DNA of 64,000 nt from Dendrophyllia cribrosa (Eukaryota; Cnidaria; Anthozoa; Scleractinia; Dendrophylliidae): the NCBI GenBank assembly GCA_024195265.1, contig JAJLRJ010000005.1, positions 15,129,473-15,193,472 of the forward strand. The letters are read 5' to 3'. The translations under genes were made by a program, and so were the position numbers. Shown piece by piece: positions 21,001-32,276 of the stretch (positions are counted from its first letter, which is position 1; every line of letters starts with the position of its first letter). The notes beneath the pieces are model-generated. The model was not told the DNA's origin and did not search any database. It saw only the letters and a list, made by a program, of their open reading frames with translations.

Positions 21001-21375
21001 AACTACAGAATTGACAGTTTCTGGCCCGGTGTGACTTTTTCGACATGTAAAAATTCAGCAAATTTTCATTGGCTTTCTAAAAATTGTGCACAAACATCGC
21101 TTTTCCGGCATGTCTGACCTTAGGAAGACAATTAAACACTTTGATTCAGATTCATGTAAAAAACGTCAAATTATTAAACGTATAATCTTGAGAAGTTTAA
21201 GTTATCGCCACCAAATATTAATTAAAATTAATCAACATCTCGTATTTCCTGGCTAAACAAACTGCAGCCTGAGGTTAATATGTCAGTTCCGTAGAGCACG
21301 ACTTGCTTGCTCTGATATACAAATGAAACAAGGAGCAAGGCTGTATCGTCAAAGTTGCTTTCGCCTGCCAGAAAG

Positions 21376-21640
21376 CTCTCATAGGGTGACTCAATATTGG
21401 CTAATATTGTACAGTGAGGAGCTAAAAAGGTACGGCAAATAGATTTAGTTTCAGCGTACTATTCATGATTAAAAGCTTTCTGAAATTCATCAAGAAACCT
21501 TAACAAAAAGAAAAGGTAAACATACATTTAAAAATGCAGCAGTTATTTTACTTTTATTACTGTTTTAAAGCACGTTTTTCATTGATTTTTCAACAGATTA
21601 CTTCAAATATTGCACGTCTTCTCATTAAGAAAATTAAAAA
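21376..21640. repeat. Direct duplication, copy 1
   Basis: Carries CTCAATATTGGCTA and AAATGCAGCAGTTATTTTAC, then TTACTTCAAATATTGCACG. The same blocks in the same order occur at 21876-22232. Confidence 0.6.
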
Positions 21641-21875
21641 AAAAAAAATTAATGACAAAAAAGAGATTTTGTTATTAAAACCGAAACAATCAGATTTTTA
21701 TATCATGATATACTGACCTCTCTAGCGAATGTTAAAAACCAATTTTGTTACACTAAAATTTATTTTATAGTACTCATGAAATATCGCCACTCAGTGAATT
21801 ATAGTTTGTAGCGTATATAAAAAATTAAAGAGCAACACAGTATCCTAAGGGTTGGTTTAGCCTGTGAGCAAGCTT

Positions 21876-22232
21876 TCTTGGAGTGGCTCAATATTGGCTA
21901 TTAGTATATAATAAAACAGTGGATAGCGCTGTTGGTGCGCAAGCTGATTGTCGTACTGAAACTCGTGATAGCAAATTAATGCTATTCACTTCCAAGCAAA
22001 TTTCGCCGGTCATTTGCGCACGAAAATTATAATCGTTGACAAGAATTACTGAGTTAAAAATCATCATTTTCGTGCTTTCTGAACTCAACACGAAACCAAA
22101 ACAAGAAAACAAGGTCTATCTATACATACAAATGCGGCAGTTATTTTACATTCATTGCTGTTTTAATGCACGCTTTTCACAAATGTTTTCAGCAGATTTC
22201 TTTCAATATTGCACTTCTTCCAATTAAGGAAA
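21876..22232. repeat. Direct duplication, copy 2, carrying a MITE
   Basis: CTCAATATTGGCTA at about 21887, AAATGCGGCAGTTATTTTAC at 22130, TTTCTTTCAATATTGCAC at about 22199. It is longer than copy 1 mainly because of the AACAGTGGATAGCG element at 21903-22085. Confidence 0.6.
21903..22085. mobile_element. AAAACAGTGGATAGCG MITE, copy 1
   Basis: TAGTATATAATAAAACAGTG at the left, GTTAAAAATCATCATTTTCG toward the right end. One of four copies (also 23063, 26770, 27005). This one is the most diverged and lacks a clean right terminus. Confidence 0.6.
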
Positions 22233-22514
22233 AATAAAGCGGATTAATAACAAAAAAGGCCCGTAGAACTAAGCCGGACAATTTTAGCAAATTTATTTTA
22301 TAGTTATCATTTTCGGTTTTCTTTAGAAAACGCGCGACTTTATTCAACATTGGTGCCGGAGGCGTGAAAAGAATACGATATTTAAATATTTCCCTTATCA
22401 TTGTCTTAAAAAAATTAAGCAGGGTCGTAGTTAACATCATGATATAAGATCAATAAGCTGCTAAAAAACCCTTTCAGCCACAGGCAGTGATAGCCCACCA
22501 TGCAATAAATTTTC

Positions 22515-23020
22515 GTGTGGTCTTGTGATATTTATTTATTTATTTATTTACCGCATAGGCCTGTCGCTCAATGTTGAGCATTTCAGACCGCTCCAAAAGA
22601 AAAAGAAATATTAATATAATGATCAAGTGGAAAATACAAGCTAGAAATGGCGCTTAAAAGCGAAAGGAGTAAATGCTAATAAAATAATTGAAATTGCGTT
22701 TTTAAATACAGTCAGTGAGGCAGACAAAGCTGTCTCTTTCGGGAGTTGATTCCATTGTGCAATTGTCTTTGGATAAAAGGAATACTTATAAAAGTCTCTT
22801 GTGGCTAAGGATTGAGTGTAGGCGTACTCTTTAGAGCGAGTTGAGTACTGGCTGTAGCTTGGTGACCTCGTGACCTCATTTTATATAGCATAGATAGCCA
22901 TGCTATAGTTTGTCTACTTTCTAGTGTCTTCCAATTTAGGGCTAAAAGCATTTGGGTTACACTATCTTTGCGGTTGAAGCACTTTACAACCCAGCGTACA
23001 GCTCTCCTTTGAACCATCAA
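22515..23020 (-). pseudogene. Second CR1/L2-type LINE fragment, 3' end
   Basis: Minus frame 23020-22805 gives VQRRAVRWVVKCFNRKDSVT, LLALNWKTLESRQTIAWLSM and LYKM, the region after the RT domain. After a frameshift near 22820 it continues TRDFYKYSFYPKTIAQWNQL and reaches a stop at 22641. The tail is (TTTA)n at 22530-22551. 5'-truncated and dead. Confidence 0.8.
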
Positions 23021-23062
23021 TCAATCGTGTTGATATCACGCGGTAAAATATTGGATATCAGG

Positions 23063-23240
23063 TATACTAAAACAGTGGATAGCGTTGTTGGCGCGCTCTC
23101 ATTGACTACTGAAACTCGGGATAGCAAGTGCTATTTACCTACAAGCAAATTTCAGTCATTTATGCGCGAAAATTATAATCATTGATTGAAATAAAAAAGT
23201 TAAAAATCATCATTTTCGTGCTATATTATCTCGCTGTTTT
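23063..23240. mobile_element. AAAACAGTGGATAGCG MITE, copy 2
   Basis: TATACTAAAACAGTGGATAG at 23063 to TATTATCTCGCTGTTTTTGA near 23240. It is followed by CACCTAGTGTCGGTGG ... CCACTATCCACCTCCACTT, the same accessory module seen after copies 3 and 4. Confidence 0.7.
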
Positions 23241-23324
23241 TGAACAACCAGTCACCTAGTGTCGGTGGCCAGTGGTAGATATTAACCTCGCCGCGAACAT
23301 CCACCACTATCCACCTCCACTTCA

Positions 23325-23579
23325 AGATTGATTGTCGCAAATCCAAAAAAAAGTAATCACTTTGGGCAATCACAACAAACAAGCCAAGATAATCTAATGA
23401 ACCAATCAGAACTCGAAGCAAATACATGTAGCCACGTTTAGCGCGCGAAAAACGCGTACGATTGCTGCTGATTGGTTAAAAAAGTGGCGCAAGATTTTAT
23501 TAGCCAATCACAAAGCGTAGCAATGCAAAACCAAAGCAATCACGAAATCACTTTTGACACTCAATTGAAATCCTCTCTA
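23325..23579. mobile_element. TAGAGCAGTTTTCAATTGA MITE, copy 2 (diverged)
   Basis: Shares CAATCACAAAGCGTAGCAAT, GCAAAACCAAAGCAATCAC and TCAATTGAAATCCTCTCTA with the copy at 2895-3180. The left terminus is degenerate. Confidence 0.65.
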
Positions 23580-23888
23580 GTACACTTCAATTGTTTTGAC
23601 ACTCATATTTATCATATAGCAAAGCGCTCACCAATGGTAGAAAAACTGTTATATGATTATATTAATAATCATAACTATTGCAATTTCCTCAAATGTGATT
23701 GGTTCATAAACATCTGTATTTTCCTCTAGTTTACTTGCGATCATGACTTTAAAAAGGCGCGAATAACAAACGATCCTAATGACTGGGCTATGTAAACGCA
23801 CAAAATGCTTTGTTAGTTAATTTAATAAGGAAATCAAAAAGAATTTTCTTTCAAGAGTCAATTGAAAATAACAAAAGAAACCCAAAAG

Positions 23889-25340
23889 GGATCTAGAAAG
23901 CTTTAAATCGCTCACAAAAGCAAAAAAGCAAAGTCGAATCACCGAGCTGACCAGGGAAGATGGCTGTTTTGAAACGGACAAGGTTGCAATGGCAAACATG
24001 TTCAACAAGTTTTTCGTCAACATTGCTAGTGATCTACGTGCTACCTCGGATACAACGGATGCTTATACGAATGAACTGGAGGACTTTATATCTTCTACGC
24101 TCGATAATCATGTTACTCAATTTAACATCCCCGCAATCTCAGTGTACGAGACCCTGAAGATGACTGAGGGTTTACCCAGCGGAAAGGCAACTGTTCCTGA
24201 TAGCATCAGCATAAGGGTGCTGAAGTTGGTCGCGCCAGTTTTCTGTGAGCCTTTAACGAGGCTTTTCAACCTGTCCTTGGAAAAAGACTATTTCCCCAAA
24301 AAATGGAAAGTTGCGCGTGTTACTCCCCTCCACAAGGATGGCACTCGCGACAGCAGGGACAACTACAGGCCTATATCTGTATTGTCTGTGCTATCAAAGT
24401 TGTTGGAAAAACACGTCGCGGGGGGCTTACATGGACTACCTGGTACAAAATGGACTTCTATACCATCTACAGTCTGCTTTTCGTGAAGGCCACTCCACAG
24501 AGACAGCCTTGATTAAGGTCACAGATCAGATTTTGCTAAATTTGGATCGTGATGAGGTTACCGGGCTAGTCTTCGTAGACTTCAAGAAAGCCTTTGACGT
24601 CGTGGACCATCCACTTCTGCTGAAGAAACTAGAACTATACAGAGCTAGTGATGCTGCCCTTTGCTGGTTTACATCCTACCTCTCGAAACGTTCCCAATTC
24701 GTAGCTATCGACGGATCTTCATCGGAGTGCCTGGAAATCAAGCAAGGCGTGCCACAGGGGTCGGTCTTAGGCCCTGTTCTTTTCCTACTTTTCGTCAATG
24801 ATCTTTCTCTGTATCCACGCAACTCCTTAGTCGACATATTCGCTGATGACACAACCCTATCGTCAATTGCCCACTATGATAACACTTTGACAAATACCTT
24901 AAGTAGTGATCTAGTTTGTCTACATAAATGGTCAAAACAGAATCAAATGTTCATAAACACAAAGAAAACCAAGGCAATGCTAGTTACAGGAAAAAGGATA
25001 GCTGGCAAGTTAGTCAAAAGCCAGGGTCTAAATTTAAAGATAGGTGACGTAGCCATAAACACTGTTGGTTTCAGAAGTTGCTTGGCGTAACTCTTGATTC
25101 GAAAATGAGCTAGGAGCCACATGTGGAAGACCTTTCCGCCAAAAAGATCTCTAAGCGCCTAGGTTTACTGAAACACATCAGCCCCTACTTGAAGCAGCGC
25201 CAGCGCGAGATGTAGTAACAAGCGTGTTCAAGCCTACCCTCATGTATGGTAGCATGGTGTGGGATAGCTGTAGTGGCATATCCAAGCAGTCTGTTCCCAA
25301 GCTACAAAATAGAGCTGCTAGAATTATACTAAGTGCATTT
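23889..25340 (+). pseudogene. CR1/L2-type LINE reverse transcriptase pseudogene
   Basis: Plus-strand RT readable from about 23889. Seen: ITELTREDGCFETDKVAMAN (upstream linker), NYRPISVLSVLSKLLEKHV, LVFVDFKKAFDVVDH (motif A), IKQGVPQGSVLGPVLF, and FADD at 24839-24850 (catalytic motif C), then LLGVTLDSK and NRAARIILSAF. It is broken: a one-base shift in the six-G run near 24420, a second shift near 25070, in-frame stops near 25110 and 25214. The endonuclease part is absent. It would reverse-transcribe its own RNA at a nicked target if intact (family knowledge); this copy cannot. Confidence 0.9.
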
Positions 25341-25459
25341 TGAGTAGTATTTTAAAGAGACTCTTAGATTTGTATTTATTATTATTGAATATTGTTATGT
25401 AGTTATACTTTATATGTAACAAAAAACCTGATGAATTTTTTACCGTGTTAAAATAAAGA

Positions 25460-25504
<45 letters not shown>
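25341..25504 (+). mobile_element. LINE 3' tail with (TTGA)11
   Basis: AT-rich 3' UTR-like segment ending AAATAAAGATTTGATTGATT and eleven TTGA units (25461-25504). The RT protein stops abruptly at 25340 and LINE coding sequence resumes right after the microsatellite, so this may be a short 5'-truncated LINE tail inserted into, or joined to, another copy. Confidence 0.6.
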
Positions 25505-26038
25505 GACAGAAAGACGCCATCTGTGAACCTTTTTAATACTTCTAACTATCTACCCTTTTTTAAGGAAAGCCTTATAAAGCGTAACACTTTAGTTTGCAAA
25601 AGAATGAATGACTTTAATGTTCCAGAGTACATAAGTGAACTATTAGTTAGAAATTGTGATATCTACAGTAGACGCACCCGCCACAGTAGTCTCAACTTAG
25701 TTACTCATAAGTACAAGCGAGAATCAGAAGGTGGACGCACTTTTGTTTTGCGGTCAAGACTGCGAAACAGTGGAACGGACTAAAGGTTACCCTAAAAAAA
25801 TCAGGCTTCCATTGGTTGTTTTAAATGCGCTTTTTATAAGGACCTCTTATCTGAGCAAAAGGCCTCCATGCTCCTATAATCTGCCATTTGCACTCATTTT
25901 TTACACTCATGTTAATAATCTTGTATAAATAGTACACTTGATATTATATAATTACAGATTTTAGGTAGTTTTTTATTAGGGCCACAAGTTTATCAGTAAT
26001 TATATTCACTGGCGTGTGTAACCCTGTTTGAATAAAGT

Positions 26039-26070
<32 letters not shown>
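25505..26070 (+). pseudogene. LINE ORF C-terminus and 3' tail
   Basis: Reads NLFNTSNYLPFFKESLIKRN, MNDFNVPEYISELLVRNCDI, TRHSSLNLVTHKYK and GGRTFV, then after a shift near 25745 TAKQWNGLK. This is the post-RT region of CR1/L2-group LINEs. It ends AATAAAGTTC and (ATT)10 at 26041-26070. It may be the missing end of the element at 23889 or a separate copy. Confidence 0.7.
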
Positions 26071-26073
<3 letters not shown>

Positions 26074-26180
26074 CAGACCGTTTCATTAGTCAATCATATT
26101 TAAAGTTTAAGGCTAAATGAACCAATCACATCATTTAATACAATGACTATGGCAACAGCAAAGTTTGAAATTGGACAATA

Positions 26181-26546
26181 GGGAGCTTAAGCAACGACGA
26201 CGGCAACGCCAAGGAAAACGTCACTTGAAAAAAGGATTCGCGGTATGTTAAACTACTTTGCAGTTGCTCCATTTTGTTTAGTTTGTCTAATGAGACTGGA
26301 TTGTCCAGGAGCTGAATTTGAAGGAATGGCTTTCCAGTTCAAATTCAAAAGGAAAATTGACCGTCGTGTGTTCACGTTCTCCAAAAAAACCTATAATTTG
26401 ATCATTTGACGTTGTTGTTTTGCAGGGAACGGCAAAAAAATGTACCAAAATGTAAAACACACGTGCACAGGCATTGTATTCGCTCATTAATCCTATTGTT
26501 TTGTGCCGTTCTCGCTGCCGTCGGCGTCGTGGTTGCTTAAGCTCCC
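26181..26546. mobile_element. TA-flanked MITE, GGGAGCTTAAGCAACGACGA ends
   Basis: GGGAGCTTAAGCAACGACGA (26181) and TCGTGGTTGCTTAAGCTCCC (ending 26546) are inverted with one mismatch, with TA on both sides. The GACGGC/GCCGTC blocks extend the terminal repeat to about 30 bp. Noncoding interior. Confidence 0.8.
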
Positions 26547-26769
26547 TAATGCTAGTTTTGCGCGCAGTGATGAATTTCAGTCAAAATACTCAGCGCGTTC
26601 TGCTTATCATTTGGGAATGACTTTCATTATTTGGGAACGGATTGCATTATTGAAATCAAAATTCGGGTTTAAAATTGATTATTGGAATCTTTCAACGGTA
26701 GCCTTATTCGATATAAAGAATGTTGATTGGTTTATTTGCTGACTATCAGTCAAAAGTTCACAGGCGAAA

Positions 26770-26948
26770 TACTAAAACAGTGGATAGCGTTGTTGGGCGC
26801 GCTTTGATTGGCTACTGAAACTCAAGATAGCAAGTGCTATTCACCCCAGTCAATCAATTTGCGTGCAAAAATTGTAATCGTTGACAGGAATAAATGAGTT
26901 AAAAATCATCATTTTCGTGCTATAATATTATCCCACTGTTTTAGTATA
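26770..26948. mobile_element. AAAACAGTGGATAGCG MITE, copy 3
   Basis: TACTAAAACAGTGGATAGCG at the left; TATTATCCCACTGTTTTAGTATA-type right end pairs with it. The interior GTTAAAAATCATCATTTTCG is shared with the other three copies. Confidence 0.75.
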
Positions 26949-27004
26949 CACTAAAACAACTATTCACCTCAGTGTCGGTGGCAAGTGGTGGATATCCACC
27001 ATTA

Positions 27005-27180
27005 GTATATACTGAAACAGTGGATAGCATTGTTGGCGCGCTCTGATTGGCTACTGAAACTTGGAATAGCAAGTGCTATTTACCTCCCAGCAATTTGCGC
27101 GCGAAAATTGTAATCGTTGACAGGAATAAATGAGTTAAAAAGCATCATTTTCGTTATATTATCTCACTGTTTCAGTATAT
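27005..27180. mobile_element. AAAACAGTGGATAGCG MITE, copy 4
   Basis: GTATATACTGAAACAGTGG at the left, CTCACTGTTTCAGTATAT at the right, perfect inverted ends. Only about 57 bp from copy 3, same orientation. Confidence 0.75.
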
Positions 27181-27310
27181 ACCTCAGTGTAGGTGGGTAG
27201 TGGTGGACTACCTCGCCGCTTCGCGGCTCGGTAAATATCCACCACTACCCACCTCCACTTCGGTGAATAGTTGTTAACTAGCCATCTCCATTCAGTGAAT
27301 AGTTGTTAAA
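27181..27310. repeat. Palindromic accessory module (TAGTGGTGG / CCACCACTA)
   Basis: GTAGGTGGGTAGTGGTGGA and TCCACCACTACCCACCTCC are inverted around CGCCGCTTCGCGGCTCG; the TGAATAGTTGTTAA end is duplicated at 27266 and 27297. The module also follows copies 2 and 3 of the neighbouring MITE. Confidence 0.65.
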
Positions 27311-27721
27311 AACCAGCGTCTGAATAAAAAGGTTTAGTGCCTAATAATTAATAATGAAATACAGTGCCTAAAAGTAAAACATGCTACACACGTAAATTGA
27401 ATAATGTTACAACTCCAATAAAACGAACATTTTGTCCTTTGCATCAAACTCACAGCACTGAGACATAATGCATCCCTTCATGCGGTATTTCCGTAAGTGA
27501 TAAACTGTAAATCTCGTCTATTATTATCTTTATCATTTACGTTCCTTTAATGTCATTTACGCAACGTTTACGCGATGTCCGGGTTTACGCTTCTTTACGC
27601 ATAGTGTAAATTTGTTCGTAAAGAAAAGCCTCATTCTTTACGAATATTTACGCAACAAATCAAGATGCGTAAATTCGCAATTTCATGTTGTGACTTCTAT
27701 ATGATAAAATATTTTGTGATG

Positions 27722-27995
27722 ATAGATGCTTTGTACATTGAAATTACTTCAGGTTCATAGGATTCAAAGTTAAGATCCCTGTGGTCTGATAGGTGCTTTG
27801 TACATTGAAATTACTTCAGGTTCATATGATTCAAAGTTAAGATCCCTGTGGTCTGATAGGTGCTTTGTACATTGAAATTACTTCAGGTTCATATGATTCA
27901 AAGTTAAGATCCCTGTGGTCTGATAGGTGCTTTGTACATTGAAATTACTACTGGTTCATATAGTGATTCAAAGTTAAGACCCCTGTGGTGTGATC
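27722..27995 (+). repeat. 67-bp minisatellite, 4 copies
   Basis: GCTTTGTACATTGAAATTAC starts at 27728, 27795, 27862 and 27929, exactly 67 bp apart. The first three copies are nearly identical; the fourth has an inserted TAG and then fades. Confidence 0.9.
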
Positions 27996-28061
27996 TCTCG
28001 TGGGAGACCACCTCCCGTAAGCTTTGCATTTTGGGTGGTCATAGTACATCACGAGTGGATC

Positions 28062-28156
28062 CCAACTTCGTTCCCAGGGCTTTTCCCTTCGACAGGGCTA
28101 GAGGGGCGGGCGGGAAAAGCCATCCGGTGACGCTCTCTCGCCGGGAACGAGGTTGG
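28062..28156. repeat. Inverted repeat CCAACTTCGTTCCCAGGG / GGGAACGAGGTTGG
   Basis: CCAACTTCGTTCCCAGGGCT at the left pairs imperfectly with the reverse complement of CGCCGGGAACGAGGTTGG. CTTTTCCC/GGGAAAAG pair inside. Same family as 13112-13171. Confidence 0.6.
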
Positions 28157-30494
28157 AGTGGATCCAGGATTTTTTTATGGGGGTGGCTACAGGTATATGC
28201 CTAAGTCCATAATATTTTTCATTGGTGCAATTAAAAATAAAACTCAGTGTTAAAACCGACGGTCTAAAGTGGGTTGGCTAGCCATGCCACCCAATCCACC
28301 CCCTGCCCCCTCCCCCCGTATCCGCCCCTGTGCATATAATAATAGAGAATGGCACCCCATCAGGGCCCATCAAAAGAAAAAGACCAAACATTTATATGAA
28401 TTGTCATAACACAGTTCACACATCTATTTTCATTACAATGTAATACGTAATACGTGCTTTGGCGTTCTAAATTTATAACATAAAAATATATATATAGGCT
28501 GCATTGTTTACATAAACGGTCTAAAGTTTTTAGAGCAAAATATCGTGATATTGATTACACGTCAATTCCTACCCATTCCAATTGAAAATTACACAGAGCA
28601 GCGGAGCGTTTCAAAGTACATAAGAACACACGCAGCTGCACGAGTCTACGCATCCGACGCTTGCAATCGAAGATTGCTATCTGTTGCCAGTTGCCCGTAC
28701 TTAAAAGTAAGGTAAGCGTTCATAATTTCTATTTACTCGGTAATAAGGCCAATAAGACCAACAATTTAACGTCAACAAAACCGAAAATTTGCTAAAACGT
28801 GCTTTTTGATCAAACAATAAGCTGTAAATTTTGTTGACTTATAGACCCATACGTTTTCCATTATTTAAACACGAATCGATTGCGCTCTACCTTAAGTTAT
28901 TGGGTTTTTTTAATTAACAACTAGCGCTTATAGCTGAAACAAAAATTGTCAGATATTTCATGGGAAATATATCAGTTTTTGAGTGGATACGCAGAGGCCT
29001 GATCGGTAAGCCGTGTTTCTCAGTGCTTTCATTTCGGTGGCCGGTTCTAAGTATGATATACACAATGGCCGCGTGGTTTATTAAGCTAAAGAAAACTTTG
29101 CATACAAATTTATTTGGGTAAAAATGTGAACCACGTGTGACTACAGAAAAAAGAACGAAAGTTCAAACTCTCGCTTTCGCCTGATCCACAGCTTTTTTTC
29201 TTGACTCTCACACCCGAGCCCGCGTGATGGCCACCAATCGTGCGCTCTTGAGATCGACTCACTTCGTTTGATCTTCATCCGTTCAGCCGGAGAGATTTGA
29301 ACTAAAAATAGCGTTATCGTATCATTAATGGCCATGCAATCATCGGTAAAATCAAGGTTGTGTAAGTACCTAAAATTTCTCCTAAATGGTGTTATCTATA
29401 TCAAAATCCAAAGACTTTAGAGAATAGAATGAAAAAATCCCACACTCGTTGGAAACTCAGTAAGCGTCGTCATCGGAAGCATTTATACAAGCGAAAATCC
29501 TGACTTAGTGCTTTCCGGCTAAACTACTTTAAAACATAAAGAATTGTGGGCAAAGAGGTGCTTAAGATTTATGGGTGCCATTATGTCCAACCACGAAACG
29601 TGCAGCAATGCCCGACGCACGTGGAATGAATTATATTATATCTTCTTCATAATTAGCCAAAATTAGAATATGATATGTGCTATGGCCTTGAACTATCGGC
29701 TGCATTTCTTTAATAGAATATTCTTTTGGCATTAATATAGATCGTGAATATTTATTAGAAACACGTAAAAGCCTTTTTGTTTGACAATCCTGTTCAGGCA
29801 AAAACATTTCAAGGAAAGTAACAAAGATATAAACGCATTTTAAAATATTGCCTGGGGCAGTTTCTACATTGTTAAATACTAATTCTGCGAAAATACGATA
29901 AGGAATGTTAGGATTAGCATAAAATTGTCATGTTGCAGTGATTGATTGATCGTGTAATACGTTTTAGAAAGAAAGAAGATTTTGATACGGTGTTCTATCG
30001 GGGAAGGAAGGGGGTTACTTCTATATATACTCTATAACCTATATACAAACGTAATCGGAAGAGATAAAAAAAACTGGTGAATATGACAAATTCTTATTAT
30101 CGAGAAATATCTTCGTCTGAAGTCAAATCCATTTTGGGTCACGCGACACTTCCCACAGCCGCCCTCAAACTGATTGATGGAATTAGTTCCGGGGAATTGT
30201 CCCCTCGATTTATGCTAGTCCCCTGGTGCGTATTGGTCGTGCCGAGACTAAACCCTGCGCGGATGGTATGGGTACAGTGATGGATCTGGGGAGTAACTGT
30301 TGACGGCTCGATAACGCGGGTTATCAATTTCTGCGAAAATAATTCCGGCGATGCCCTGCACCGATGCAGTTGGCCAACATATTTCCTAAAGTTGTGTTGA
30401 ATTACTTTCTTCTATCAATATTATCTTGTCTCCAGTCATCGCGTTTGTTATAGCAAGGCGCGCCTGGAGTTGTGGGACGGATTTTCATTTTCCA
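28157..30494. other. Intergenic, no gene recognised
   Basis: No domain, tRNA or clear repeat boundary seen. Short frames at 29141-29335 and 30077-30280 have no recognisable motifs. Confidence 0.4.
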
Positions 30495-31048
30495 CGACGA
30501 GTCAGGTATACGCGCTTGGGGACAAGTCGGGTTTACGGGCTTGAGGACGAGTCAGGTTTACGCGCTTGGGGACGAGTCAGGTTACTCAGGTATACCCACC
30601 TGGGGACGAGTCAGGTATATGCGCCTGGGGACGGGTCAGGTATACGCGCCTGGGGACGAGTCAGGTATACGCGCTTGAGGACGAGTCAGATTTACGCGCT
30701 TGGGGACGAGTCAGGTTTACGCGCTTGGGGACGAGTCAGGTTTACGCGCTTGGGGACGAGTCAGGTTACTCAGGTATACGCACCTGGGGACGAGTCAGGT
30801 ATATGCGCCTGGGGACGGGTCAGGTATACGCGCCTGGGGACGAGTCAGGTATACGCGCTTGAGGACGACTCAGGTTTACGCGCTTGGGGACGAGTCAGAT
30901 TTACGCACCTGGTAACGAGTCAGGTTACTTAGGTATACGCGCCTGGGGACGAGTCAAGTATATGCGCCTTGGGACTGGTCAGGTATACGCACCTGGGGAC
31001 GAGTCAGATAAACGCACCTGGTAACGAGTCAGGTATATGCACCTGGGC
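30495..31048 (+). repeat. 25-bp minisatellite with a 184-bp higher-order unit
   Basis: Unit GGGGACGAGTCAGGTATACG plus CGCCT, 25 bp (for example ACGAGTCAG at 30681, 30706, 30731). GTTACTCAG, a 9-bp insert, recurs at 30581, 30765 and (as GTTACTTAG) 30924, spacings 184 (7 x 25 + 9) and 159 (6 x 25 + 9). Because 25 is not a multiple of 3 and the unit has no stop, all three plus frames stay open for long stretches. These frames are not treated as genes. Confidence 0.92.
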
Positions 31049-32272
31049 ATACGATACACGGAGGTTCTGGCAAATTTGGACCATGCATGTTAAAAAATAA
31101 AAGTACTAAGTTATTCAGTGCCGTCACCGTTGTTGAGGGTGACACTTCGGCGTCCTGGAGTCAGTAGGAAACGACACGGAGTGTTGCTGGTGGAGTGCAA
31201 TAATTATTTTTCCTCAAGCGACTAAGAGGACACGAGACCGGACTGCAGCTAAAGAAAAAACTGTGTTTGGAACCCGAATTATTTTGTAAATGGTAAACAA
31301 CCCCAGAGAGAAAGGTTTTTTTTTTTAATTATCTTCCTCAGGGCATATGGATTCAACATGGCCACTAAACATGGCGGATGTTAAAACCGTCAGCAAACTG
31401 ACATCGGCAAGTTATTACTATGGCGTGTTTACAAGGCAGTGTGAAAACACTTTCATGCAGTGTAAAAAGACAACAAGACTTCATAATTATTTCAGTCAGT
31501 TAATTTCAATCGCATTCTAGTCTGAGTTATCTATTTTTACTATTTATTTTGTTCTTTTTTTTTTGTTTAGCATTAGTAATTAAACCCAGCAGGGAATGAG
31601 CAGGTTAAATGACAGCTCGAAGTGTTCTTTCAATTCTACCACAAGTTTTACGGTTACAATTTCAAAATAAACTTCCTAAATGCTGTTAGCTTGGTTATTA
31701 AATTTTTTATTTTAGGCACAGCACTTCTAACTTTTATTAATAAGTGAAGTGGGCTTTTTATTTGAGGTATCGCGCGCACTCAGCATTTTATTTTCACAGT
31801 AAGCTGAAACTGATGTTCAATCTTTAAAGAAAAAAAACACTCACAACAGTTTACAGCGGTGAGAATTTTTTTTTTGCAAAAAGAGGCATTTTGGGTCCGA
31901 AAAGTTATGGTTTGTGCAGAGTCGATTTCTCAAAGATTGAATGCACGCCACTTCAACGAGATAGTTCGCATTTTAGCCACCCGCTAGATCGTTGCTTTAT
32001 ACTGTACTTCAGACATAAGACATAGGCCTTTTTTAGTTTATTTAGCGGGAAGAAATGAGACTAATCTTCCCACACAAGATCTTGGCACCTCATGGAATTA
32101 GCACGTACATTGACTTTAAGTTTCAAAAAAAATTCCACGCGGCCACATCTTCGAGGGTTTCCGGCAAAATCGAAGTACATCAGTTTAACGATGCAGTTCC
32201 CTCTGTTAGAGGGTTGCAGTTTAATATACTTTAGATTAGACTAGCAGAGTTTGCAAAGATATATCAGCTAGT
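31049..32272. other. Intergenic, no gene recognised
   Basis: No recognisable domain or repeat boundary. A few T-runs and short GC-rich stretches (about 31110-31260). Confidence 0.4.
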
Positions 32273-32276
32273 TTAA

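Noticed and set aside
30426..30932. 168-codon frame and overlapping plus-strand frames
   Set aside because: Explained by the stop-free 25-bp tandem unit; all three frames are open, so openness is not evidence of coding.
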